From Parcubacteria group bacterium (GTDB lineage: Bacteria > Patescibacteria > ABY1 > Buchananbacterales > UBA6539), in NCBI GenBank assembly GCA_002687175.1, contig NYZP01000027.1:1-27089 (forward strand): a DNA stretch of 27,089 bases, written 5' to 3'. Position 1 is the stretch's first letter. The number at the start of each line of letters is the position of its first letter. Positions 21,356-27,089 of this stretch are shown here, in pieces. The translations under genes and the position numbers were made by a program. Under the pieces are notes generated by a model, which was not told the DNA's origin, ran no database searches, and was given only the letters and a program-made list of their open reading frames with translations.

Positions 21356-22102
21356 TTAACCGCTAATAAGTTTAAGTCCCAACATTAAGCCAAGGCCAAC
21401 CAAAAAAATAATAAATGAAAGGATTGATTTTGGTAAATCAGTCTCTTGTCTGATTTCTGGAATTAAATCAGTGGCCGAAATGTAAATAAAACCTCCAGCG
21501 GCAAAAGGCAATAAAAATTGAGTTAAACCATCTATTTTATCCAGTAGTAAAAAACCAATAATAACCCCCGCTAAAATAAATAAGGCAATAATAAAATTAA
21601 ATAGAATTGCCTTGGTTTTTTTCCAACCGGAAAAAAGTAAAATACCAAAGTCAGAAATTTCTTGAGGAATTTCGTGAAGGGCAATAGATAGCACTACCGG
21701 TAGCCCCAAGACTGGACTAACGGCAAAAGCCGAAATTATAACCAAACCATCAATAATGTTATGAATAGCGTCACCAATTAAGTTGATGTGTCCAGTTGAC
21801 CTGTGAGTATCACAATCAACTTTATGACAGTGATGCCAATGTAAAATTCTTTCCAAAATAAAAAAGGTGCAAAAACCACCTAAAATAAAAATTGAAACAT
21901 TCAAAAAATTAGAAGTCTCCGCTAATGCTTCTGGCAATAAATGAAAAAAAGCACTACCCATTAATGAGCCAGCGGAAAAACTGACTAAAAAAATTAAAAT
22001 TTTCTTAACTAACTTGTCAGACAACGCCAAGGTTATAATACCAATAATCGAAATGGTGGCAATAATGATGGCGCTGCCCAGTGAGTAGATTAAAGCAGTC
22101 AT
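21356..22102 (-). CDS. ZIP-family divalent metal transporter
   Basis: ZIP proteins bring Zn, Fe or Mn into the cytoplasm. 248 residues with about eight transmembrane helices. The two metal-binding helices are present: GDAIHNIIDGLVIISAF (His-Asn-x-x-Asp-Gly in helix 4) and VVLSIALHEIPQEISDFGIL (His-Glu-x-x-Glu in helix 5). A His/Cys loop between (LHWHHCHKVDCDTHRSTGH, about 87-105) is the variable metal-rich loop of this family. Last gene of the nnr unit, 26 nt after the 201-aa membrane gene. Metal specificity cannot be told from the sequence, but metal import next to a copper exporter fits a local theme of metal balance. Confidence 0.92.
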   Translation of the reverse strand: MTALIYSLGSAIIIATISIIGIITLALSDKLVKKILIFLVSFSAGSLMGSAFFHLLPEALAETSNFLNVSIFILGGFCTFFILERILHWHHCHKVDCDTHRSTGHINLIGDAIHNIIDGLVIISAFAVSPVLGLPVVLSIALHEIPQEISDFGILLFSGWKKTKAILFNFIIALFILAGVIIGFLLLDKIDGLTQFLLPFAAGGFIYISATDLIPEIRQETDLPKSILSFIIFLVGLGLMLGLKLISG

Positions 22103-22128
22103 GCCAATATTTTAACCTAAAAATCCAT

Positions 22129-22734
22129 TTATTTCAAGGGTTTATTTTTAGGTTCCGGTTTGTTTTTTATTTTGGGTCGCCAATAAATAATCCGACTAAG
22201 ATAATAAAATAAAATTACTTCAAAAGTTAATCCTAAAATAAAACCTAGTTTGTTGATTACCAATAACGCTGGCAGGTATCGTCTAACATTAACATCAAGT
22301 ATAAACATCACGCTATCACCAAATGATAATGGTAAAGACAAAAAGAATAAAATAGAATTAATCGCTTCGGGAAAATTAACTCCTTTAAAAAAGGCTTGAA
22401 AAGCAAAAAAATAAATTATTGCCAAAATAATAGTCAAAATAATTTTCTTCTTTTCTTTTTGATAAAATTTCTGCCATAAATAAGTTATGCCAAACTTCCT
22501 AATTCTTTTTAGATAATACCAAGCATTAATCCAAGCAATAACCCCAATGAGACCATAAACCGCTTGAAAAAAATTTGGTGATACTTTAAAAGTTTTATAA
22601 AAATCAATAAAAGTAAATAATGATAAAAGCGTGCCCCAATAAGCACTAAGGACTAACAAAAAATAGATAAAATATTTTATTAAAATAATTATCTTTTCAT
22701 CTTTAGCTAATTTGTCTAAAAATCCAAACACCAT
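22129..22734 (-). CDS. Unknown polytopic membrane protein (201 aa)
   Basis: I recognise no family. About five hydrophobic segments: residues 17-43, 58-75, 97-118, 121-136 and 155-175, with a Lys-rich inner loop (WQKFYQKEKKKI) and a basic, Pro/Lys-rich C-terminus (KNKPEPKNKPLK). A Trp/Tyr-rich mid-region (INAWYYLKRIRKFGITYLW) lies after the second helix. It overlaps the start of the preceding nnr gene frame by 19 nt at its own N-terminus, so it is translated with nnr. The downstream neighbour is the ZIP transporter. Coding status is supported by length, uniform composition and tight packing. Function unknown. Confidence 0.65.
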   Translation of the reverse strand: MVFGFLDKLAKDEKIIILIKYFIYFLLVLSAYWGTLLSLFTFIDFYKTFKVSPNFFQAVYGLIGVIAWINAWYYLKRIRKFGITYLWQKFYQKEKKKIILTIILAIIYFFAFQAFFKGVNFPEAINSILFFLSLPLSFGDSVMFILDVNVRRYLPALLVINKLGFILGLTFEVILFYYLSRIIYWRPKIKNKPEPKNKPLK

Positions 22735-24068
22735 TTTATTGTTTTAGGAATTTCTTTAATTAGATCAGTAGCATTATAATTATAGTACACTTTTTTCTTT
22801 AATCGGTCTCCCGCCAAACCATTAATAAATACTCCGGCTGATGCCGCCAAGAATAGTCCATTGGTACAAGCCAAACCACCAATTAATCCGGCTAGCACGT
22901 CACCGGTACCACCCTTGGTCATTCCGGCATTGCCGGTAGTATTAAGTTTAGTTTGATTATGGTCGGCCACAAAATCGGTCACTCCTTTTAAGACGACTAT
23001 GCAATTATACTTTTTAGCCATTTTCCCAGCAGCTTGCCTGGAAGCGGTTAAACCAAACAATTTTTTAAATTCTTGTTTATGAGGTGTTACAATACAATTT
23101 TTATTGAGTAATTTTTTATCAACTACTTTTAAAGCATCGGCATCTAAAACAAATTTTTTATTTTTAAATTTTTTAAGCATGTCATTAGTTAGTTGTTTGG
23201 CTTGTTGATCCACTCCCAAACCAGGACCAATTAAGATAACGTCTACTTTTTTAGCGGCCTTAAAAACTTCGGCTCGCGGTACGGTGATAAAAGCATTGGT
23301 CTTGGTTTTCATTTTTTTAATTACTTCATTATTTTCTGGCACTGATGAAAAATAAACCAAATCAACAATTTTGGAAGCGGTTTTAGATGCGTAAACTGGT
23401 GCCCCGTGAAAATATTTACTACCACCAATAATTAAAATTTTACCGTTATCCCCTTTATGTGATGAATCACCTGGCTGATTTAGTACTTTAACTTCCCCGA
23501 CCCCAATTTTTTCAGCAATTGACTTAGGAAAACCAATATCAACCACGGTTGCGCCTGTCATTTTGGGAAACATCATTGAAATACTAAAATTTGTTTTAAA
23601 TCCTGGGACTGGCAAGTCAATGGTAACTTTTTTACCTTTAAGTTTGTTTAATTTTTTTATAACTGACTTATAGGGTTCACGAACTTCACCTTTTAAGCCC
23701 GTACCAAATAAACATTCAACAACGATGTCAAAATCATTTGGTATATCTTTAGCAATAACGTTGTCGAATTTTTCTCCTTTATACAACTTCCAATTTTTAC
23801 GAGACTCACTGGTTTTTATCTTTATGGCTGACGGAATTAAGTAAACAGCTGTATCAGCTTTACCGGTTAAATAACGAGCTGCCGCAAAACCGTCTCCGCC
23901 ATTATTACCCGGGCCACAAAAAAAACCAATTTTATTATTGGTTCCATACTTCTTTAACAAAACCTGAGCAATGCCCTTGCCAGCCTTTTCCATTAACTTA
24001 GCGATGGGATAGCCATAGTAAATAGCGTTTTGATCGTATAATATTGTTTGTTTAACTGGATCTAACAT
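22716..24068 (-). CDS. nnr: Bifunctional NAD(P)H-hydrate epimerase / ADP-dependent dehydratase
   Basis: Repairs hydrated (damaged) NADH and NADPH: the N-terminal epimerase interconverts R and S forms and the C-terminal kinase-like domain dehydrates the S form using ADP. 450 residues. The YjeF_N/NnrE part (about 1-200) contains FFCGPGNNGGDGFAAARYL at 49-67. The NnrD part (about 205-450) has ILIIGGSKYFHGAPVYAS, LIGPGLGVD, KKFVLDADALKVV, IVTPHKQEFKKLF and the signature NAGMTKGGTGDVLAGLIGG. It starts MLDPVKQTILYDQNAIYYG, natural for the family. Its 3' end overlaps the 201-aa gene by 19 nt. Promoter not located with confidence. Confidence 0.96.
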   Translation of the reverse strand: MLDPVKQTILYDQNAIYYGYPIAKLMEKAGKGIAQVLLKKYGTNNKIGFFCGPGNNGGDGFAAARYLTGKADTAVYLIPSAIKIKTSESRKNWKLYKGEKFDNVIAKDIPNDFDIVVECLFGTGLKGEVREPYKSVIKKLNKLKGKKVTIDLPVPGFKTNFSISMMFPKMTGATVVDIGFPKSIAEKIGVGEVKVLNQPGDSSHKGDNGKILIIGGSKYFHGAPVYASKTASKIVDLVYFSSVPENNEVIKKMKTKTNAFITVPRAEVFKAAKKVDVILIGPGLGVDQQAKQLTNDMLKKFKNKKFVLDADALKVVDKKLLNKNCIVTPHKQEFKKLFGLTASRQAAGKMAKKYNCIVVLKGVTDFVADHNQTKLNTTGNAGMTKGGTGDVLAGLIGGLACTNGLFLAASAGVFINGLAGDRLKKKVYYNYNATDLIKEIPKTIKWCLDF

Positions 24069-24096
24069 AATTAAATTTTAACATAATTAACCAAAG

Positions 24097-24127
24097 AAAA
24101 AAGCCCTGCGATATTTACCGCCGAGCT
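24097..24127 (-). terminator. Probable intrinsic terminator of the 104-aa gene
   Basis: Minus strand AGC-TCG-GCG, 8-nt loop, CGC-AGG-GCT (24127-24102): eight of nine pairs possible counting one G-U, followed by six T residues. The stop codon of the gene (24115-24117) lies in the loop. Confidence 0.5.
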
Positions 24128-24429
24128 GTACTGGGTGTCTCTATTTTTGGTGGACGTCGCCGCCCAAATTTGAATGCCAGTCTCACAGGACCATAGTTGC
24201 ATTCTCGACTAAACTCCTTGAACTGAAGACATTGATCCGAAATCGCATCCTGCCGTAACCGACGAATAATCGGATAATCCACTCGATAAACTTTGTGGGG
24301 GTGACCATCGCCATCACGAACTTCTTCCATGATATCGTTTAGATCAGTTATCGCCAAAGCAGTAGCCAATGCTTCGTTACTATAACTATTTAGCGGTTCA
24401 ACAAACCACTCAGTAACTCTGTTAGCCAT
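24115..24429 (-). CDS. Orphan soluble protein (104 aa), unknown function
   Basis: Not recognised. The ATG at 24429 (MANRVTEWFVEPLNSYS) follows GGGAGG with about 9 nt spacing. Composition is soluble and mixed, with an acidic middle (DLNDIMEEVRDGDGHPHKVYRVD) and a strongly basic C-terminus (FKFGRRRPPKIE). Two cysteines (QCLQF, RECNYG) with no metal-site spacing. GC content is higher than in adjacent nnr (32 of 60 in 24121-24180). It has its own promoter (24489-24517), a leader element shared with other small genes, and a probable terminator that overlaps its stop. All of this points to a small expressed accessory gene. Confidence 0.7.
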   Translation of the reverse strand: MANRVTEWFVEPLNSYSNEALATALAITDLNDIMEEVRDGDGHPHKVYRVDYPIIRRLRQDAISDQCLQFKEFSRECNYGPVRLAFKFGRRRPPKIETPSTARR

Positions 24430-24436
24430 AGGACAT

Positions 24437-24462
24437 TTCCTCCCAAAAACTTGCTAAAGAAC
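24437..24462 (-). promoter_or_regulatory. Leader element complementary to the Shine-Dalgarno (104-aa gene)
   Basis: On the minus strand GTTCTTT (24462-24456) lies upstream of GGGAGGAA (24444-24437). TTCTTT can pair with GAGGAA using G-U pairs, which would mask the ribosome binding site. Confidence 0.4.
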
Positions 24463-24488
24463 AACTAAAATTTCAAGAACCAATTTGC

Positions 24489-24517
24489 ATAATAGTATTA
24501 AAAAACAAACTTGTCAA
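24489..24517 (-). promoter_or_regulatory. Promoter of the 104-aa gene
   Basis: Minus strand TTGACA (24512-24517), 17-nt spacer, TATTAT (24489-24494). Confidence 0.8.
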
Positions 24518-24554
24518 TCCCCTGTTGGTTAATCGAGATAATTACCTGAAAAAG

Positions 24555-24581
24555 AAAAAACCGTTGGCCAGGGCAAACGGT
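24555..24581 (-). terminator. Intrinsic terminator of the 75-aa gene
   Basis: Minus strand ACCGTT/AACGGT with inner GCC/GGC (24581-24560), followed by six T residues. It begins immediately after the stop codon region. Confidence 0.88.
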
Positions 24582-24582
24582 C

Positions 24583-24810
24583 TCAAAAAATAACTCCCCA
24601 CAGGACAAGGATAATAATAACCAGTATAGTGATAGGGATAGCACAGCCACTGTTACCTTTCGGCTCATCAACTTGAAAGTCAATCATGTTAGGATGACAA
24701 CTTGGACAAAAATCAACAACCTGATAAAAACCATCACGAGATCCCTTGCCTGCTTCAACTTTAGCAAGTTTCATTTCAGCACCACAATCAGGACATATAT
24801 CTGTATTCAT
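24583..24810 (-). CDS. Zinc-ribbon plus transmembrane tail protein (75 aa)
   Basis: Starts MNTDICPDCGAEMKLAK. Two Cys pairs, C6-PD-C9 and C35-PS-C38 (FCPSCHPN), give a likely zinc ribbon of about 40 residues on the cytoplasmic side. The C-terminal 21 residues (CAIPITILVIIILVLWGVIF) are a transmembrane helix, so it is probably tail-anchored. The start has AAGGAG 7 nt upstream. Own promoter (24874-24902), leader element (24818-24849) and terminator (24555-24581): fully self-contained. Function unknown; a membrane-tethered zinc ribbon could be an adaptor. It shares a leader closely related to that of the CFI-box gene 12 kb away. Confidence 0.82.
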   Translation of the reverse strand: MNTDICPDCGAEMKLAKVEAGKGSRDGFYQVVDFCPSCHPNMIDFQVDEPKGNSGCAIPITILVIIILVLWGVIF

Positions 24811-24817
24811 ATTACCA

Positions 24818-24849
24818 CTCCTTTCAAAGAACGTTGCAAAGAGCAGTTT
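24818..24849 (-). promoter_or_regulatory. Leader element complementary to the Shine-Dalgarno (75-aa gene)
   Basis: On the minus strand AACTGCTCTTTG (24848-24837) then CAACG and AAAGGAG (24824-24818). CTCTTT can pair with AAAGGAG, including the ribosome binding site. Confidence 0.5.
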
Positions 24850-24873
24850 AGATTAATTCTTGTGCTATGTTAA

Positions 24874-24902
24874 ATATTAGGCTGATCAACTTAACTTGTC
24901 AA
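24874..24902 (-). promoter_or_regulatory. Promoter of the 75-aa gene
   Basis: Minus strand TTGACA (24897-24902), 17-nt spacer, TAATAT (24874-24879). Confidence 0.78.
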
Positions 24903-24913
24903 TTTATGTTTTT

Positions 24914-24951
24914 AAAAACCCCCGAACAGAAATACTACGTTCTGTCCGGGG
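24914..24951 (-). terminator. Intrinsic terminator of the 110-aa gene
   Basis: Minus strand CCCCG...ACAGAA pairs with TTCTGT...CGGGG (24951-24920) around an 8-nt loop, then GTTTTT (24919-24914). Confidence 0.88.
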
Positions 24952-24979
24952 AAATGCATACAGTAGGTGATGATCTTTG

Positions 24980-25312
24980 TTAAGCAGCTATAGACCAAGA
25001 AATCTCATCATGATCAGAGACCCACTCCATAAGCTCGCAAAAAGCCACTTGGCTTGTGGTAAAAAGAATCTCATTCTCTAGAGATATCAATTCAGCCACT
25101 TCGATTCTGAGTTCTTCGAGCTCAATCTTACCGCCCATTCTTCCCTCGCCGGCTTGGAACCCTAAAATCCAGTGAACCTTTTGATGAAACAGTACTTCCC
25201 AAGAAGTTTTTTTTGTTGACTTTGTCAGCAAAATGTCGCCATCAAATTCTTTTCCGATGATTGATCGATAGAATATCAAAACATCACCCACCATAAACTG
25301 CGTCCTTAACAT
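24980..25312 (-). CDS. Orphan soluble protein (110 aa), unknown function
   Basis: Not recognised. The ATG at 25312 (MLRTQFMVGDVLIFYRS) follows GGAGG with 5 nt spacing; an alternative start six codons later (MVGDVLIFY) has a weaker AAGGA. The N-terminal half is probably beta-rich (VGDVLIFYRSIIGKEF, then DILLTKSTKKTSWEVLF), followed by a Gly-rich turn (FQAGEGRMGGKIE) and an acidic helical C-terminal half (ELEELRIEVAELISLENEI). It might be a small barrel, but nothing diagnostic is seen. Own promoter (25362-25390) and strong terminator (24914-24951). Confidence 0.7.
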   Translation of the reverse strand: MLRTQFMVGDVLIFYRSIIGKEFDGDILLTKSTKKTSWEVLFHQKVHWILGFQAGEGRMGGKIELEELRIEVAELISLENEILFTTSQVAFCELMEWVSDHDEISWSIAA

Positions 25313-25361
25313 ACACTCCTCCCATTTTACTTCTGTTTATGTTTCAGTTACGCAAAAAATA

Positions 25362-25390
25362 AGTCTATCACTAACTTTTAAAAATGTCAA
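25362..25390 (-). promoter_or_regulatory. Promoter of the 110-aa gene
   Basis: Minus strand TTGACA (25385-25390), 17-nt spacer, TAGACT (25362-25367). It overlaps the last codons of the RAYT gene. Confidence 0.65.
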
Positions 25391-25947
25391 TAATTTACCC
25401 TGAGATTATTAAAAAATTTATACCATAACCAAGGCCAATCATCATAATTTGAGACATAGCCATGTTTTTGAGGATTATAAACAATATAATTATAATGATT
25501 TTCAAAATCCAAATCAGTGGTAATTATATGGTAATAAAAACTCCGTTGCCAAACCGACGGTAATTCAACCTTACCCCCATAGGTGAGGCTTCCAGCCTCA
25601 CCTTTTCCAGTCTCACCTTTTCCAGTCTCACCCTCTTGCTCAGGCGAGGCAAGGATGCCTCGCCTTTGATTGTTTATTTGTTGAGACGTATAACTTTTTA
25701 AATCATGCATTATTGCGGAAATATTTTTCTTAATTGGTAATAACAATAAATGAAAATGATCCGGTAATAACACGCCGGCTGCCAATTCAAAGTCGCCTCT
25801 GTTTTTCAAAAACATTAATGCCAAAGAAAAAAATTTGGCATTATGATGATTTTTAAAAATTGGTTTGTTTAATTGAGTTTTAACGGTTACAAAATAATAA
25901 TGATCATCTAGATAAATACGTTTTGGTTTATTTTTATATTTATTCAT
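25387..25947 (-). CDS. REP-associated tyrosine transposase (RAYT, Y1_Tnp / IS200-like)
   Basis: Single-strand DNA transposase-like enzyme of the HUH class that acts on REP palindromes. 186 residues. YFVTVKTQLNKPIF at the N-terminus, the HUH motif H64-F-H66 in LLPDHFHLLLL, then HDLKSYTSQQIN, VWQRSFYYHII and the C-terminal HYNYIVYNPQKHGYV, which holds the candidate catalytic Tyr. All follow the RAYT order. About residues 97-128 are an insert rich in Gly/Glu/Lys (GETGK twice) between SQQIN and VWQRS, where family members are short; it is encoded by palindromic and tandem repeats (25581-25665). The start codon abuts the comM stop (TAAATG), so it is read with the comM fragment. Confidence 0.88.
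   Translation of the reverse strand: MNKYKNKPKRIYLDDHYYFVTVKTQLNKPIFKNHHNAKFFSLALMFLKNRGDFELAAGVLLPDHFHLLLLPIKKNISAIMHDLKSYTSQQINNQRRGILASPEQEGETGKGETGKGEAGSLTYGGKVELPSVWQRSFYYHIITTDLDFENHYNYIVYNPQKHGYVSNYDDWPWLWYKFFNNLRVNY
25581..25665. repeat. REP-like palindromes and tandem repeat inside the RAYT gene
   Basis: Palindrome 1: AGGTGAGGCT (25581-25590), 3-nt loop, exact reverse complement (25594-25603). Palindrome 2: AGGCGAGGCA (25642-25651), 4-nt loop, exact reverse complement (25656-25665). The arms share 8 of 10 bases. Between them a 15-nt unit is duplicated exactly (25601-25615 and 25616-25630) and is itself related to half of palindrome 1. The frame of the RAYT gene is kept throughout. 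Confidence 0.85.
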
Positions 25948-26640
25948 TTACTCAACCTTTGGACGATACTGTAAAGCTTCGGCTACGTGTTCTAGTTTTA
26001 TGCTTTCCTCAGCCGATAAGTCGGCAATTGTCCTCGCCAACTTTAAAATACGAAAATATGATCGGGCCGATAAACCTAGCTGATTGACCGCTTGTTTTAA
26101 AAGTTCTACTGTTTTTTGATCAATGGCACAAAACTGTTTAGTTTGTCGTGAAGACATCTCGGCATTTGTAATAATCTCACAATCTACAAAACGATTTTTT
26201 TGGACAGTTCTGGCGGATTCAACCCGTTGTCTAATGGAATCAGAAGGCTCGGCCGTGTTATCGTCGGCTAGTTTTTCAAATTTTACCTTTGGGACCTCAA
26301 CATGAAGATCTATTCTGTCTATTAATGGCCCAGAAATCTTTTTTTGGTAATTAATCACTTGGGCCGGCAAACAACTGCAGTTCCGGTCGGCATCACTTAA
26401 ATAGCCACAAGGGCATGGATTCATTGCCGCCACTAAGACAAACTTGGCCGGGAAACTTAAAGTTCCTGAAGCTCGGGACACAGAAATAACTCCATCTTCA
26501 ATTGGTTGACGTAAATTTTCTAAAACAACCCGAGGAAACTCGGGAAATTCATCTAAAAATAAAATACCGCGGTGGGATAATGAAATTTCACCGGGTTTTG
26601 GCCAAGCTCCCCCGCCAACCAAAGCCACCCCAAAGGCGTG
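25948..26640 (-). pseudogene. comM: 3' fragment of comM (YifB, Mg-chelatase-like AAA+ ATPase), interrupted
   Basis: ComM is a helicase that aids branch migration during natural transformation. Full-length family members are about 500 aa; only about 230 C-terminal residues are here. Visible: AFGVALVGGGAWPKPGEISLSHRGILFLDEFPEF (Walker B) in pieces, LRQPIEDG, FVLVAAMNPCPCGYL, the Cys cluster NCSC, ISGPLIDRIDLHVEVP and the C-terminal LGLSARSYFRILKLARTIADL. The Walker A loop and the N-terminal domain should lie before HHT-(x)-ALVGGG, but upstream of codon 26638-26640 the frame diverges into unrelated sequence and meets TAG at 26674-26676. A GTG at 26628 could start a fragment, probably inactive. 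The break coincides with the end of the serine recombinase reading in another frame. Confidence 0.85.
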
Positions 26641-27089
26641 TATAACACTGAGGTAAGGTAGTGTTATTATCAGCTAATATAGGGATAATTCCCCTAATTA
26701 TTAGCTTTTTTGAAGAGTTATTTTTGAAAATGATGATCTCATCAATAATATTTTTTATGAACTGAATTTTGGCTTTTTTATCCAATTTATCAAATTTTCT
26801 TCTAGCTAATTTACAAAAATCACTAACGCTAGATCTAACTTCTTTTCGGCTAGCAATAAGGGATTTTTTATTTTTCAATTCTTTTTTTATTCCATTTAGT
26901 CTGCTGAATTCTAAATCAATCTCTCCTATCTTTTGTATATAGGATTCCTTGTTTAAAACACCATCAGCATATAAATCTAATATTCTTTTTTTCTTAATTT
27001 CCAAATTCTCTAATTGACTATTCATCTTATCTAATTTCTTTTTTAAAGCGGTAATTGTTTCATTCTTTTTACTTTTTAATATATCAATA
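26588..27089 (-). CDS. Serine recombinase, C-terminal coiled-coil part (element end), 5' end off window
   Basis: The frame is open to the right edge: 21 codons beyond the first in-window ATG (27025) read IDILKSKKNETITALKKKLD. The body is a long Lys/Glu/Leu-rich helix with the motif RILDLYADGVLNKESYIQKIGEID, followed by FSRLNGIKKELKNKK and DKKAKIQFIKNIIDEIIIF. This pattern (coiled coil with Asp-Gly-x-x-x-Lys-Glu-x-Tyr, then a final beta strand) is typical of the C-terminal region of large serine recombinases after the zinc ribbon. The last 20 or so residues (LPQCYTRLWGGFGWRG...) are comM DNA read in the wrong frame, so the natural C-terminus of the free element is probably different. The catalytic Ser domain and zinc ribbon should lie to the right. 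Confidence 0.72.
   Translation of the reverse strand, partial: IDILKSKKNETITALKKKLDKMNSQLENLEIKKKRILDLYADGVLNKESYIQKIGEIDLEFSRLNGIKKELKNKKSLIASRKEVRSSVSDFCKLARRKFDKLDKKAKIQFIKNIIDEIIIFKNNSSKKLIIRGIIPILADNNTTLPQCYTRLWGGFGWRGSLAKTR

Noticed and set aside
25601..25630. Tandem 15-nt repeats as a CRISPR-like array
   Set aside because: Units are adjacent without spacers and lie inside the RAYT coding frame; only two copies.

Overview
The window is AT-rich, and almost every gene is on the minus strand, so transcription runs mostly from high to low coordinates. The gene content is housekeeping genes mixed with many small orphan proteins. It includes a truncated T4SS-pilin-like gene, lgt, pyk, groES-groEL under CIRCE, a DUF4870 protein, an rmuC/nucleotidyltransferase/O-antigen-ligase run, an M23/LysM envelope peptidase and a bifunctional NAD(P)H-hydrate repair enzyme. 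This mix, and the style of the proteins, suggests a bacterium of the Candidate Phyla Radiation (Patescibacteria). That placement is inferred from general knowledge, not proven. No rRNA, tRNA or CRISPR array was seen.

Layout. 1-2250: pilin-like gene cut by the left edge, lgt, and a two-gene module of unknown small proteins. 2259-4124: pyk and a DUF4870 membrane protein. 4157-4540: overlapping divergent promoters, a 50-residue Cys-rich mini-protein on the plus strand, two terminators and a REP-like palindrome. 4547-6635: groES-groEL. 6632-10661: four overlapping genes (rmuC, nucleotidyltransferase-like, DUF2238-like, O-antigen-ligase-like). 10783-12084: LysM/M23 peptidase (plus strand). 12098-12724: a CFI-box gene between two direct repeats. 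12813-20276: an envelope thiol, copper and heme cluster headed by a BlaI/BlaR1-type pair. 20505-24068: DsbA-like protein, ZIP transporter, membrane protein and NAD(P)HX repair. 24097-25390: three unrelated small-gene modules. 25387-25947: a REP-associated tyrosine transposase. 25948-27089: the 3' half of comM, interrupted by the C-terminal end of a serine recombinase whose element continues off the right edge.

How it works together. The 12.8-21.3 kb region looks like one physiological unit. It holds a secreted DsbA-like thioredoxin, a membrane-anchored VKOR-type thioredoxin domain, a CcdA/DsbD-like thiol transporter fused to a thioredoxin domain, a rhodanese with an unusual active loop, a Cu(I) P-type ATPase, a ferric-reductase-like heme protein and a membrane protein with a GCSACGS motif. 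The BlaR1 homologue has no penicillin-binding sensor domain. It carries a short tail with four cysteines, so redox or copper sensing is a reasonable hypothesis.

A second theme is a set of small orphan genes, several visibly richer in GC than their neighbours. They are packaged as nearly self-contained modules: promoter with exact TTGACA and a 17-nt spacer, strong Shine-Dalgarno, short ORF, and usually an intrinsic terminator. Four of them share a leader element complementary to the Shine-Dalgarno region.
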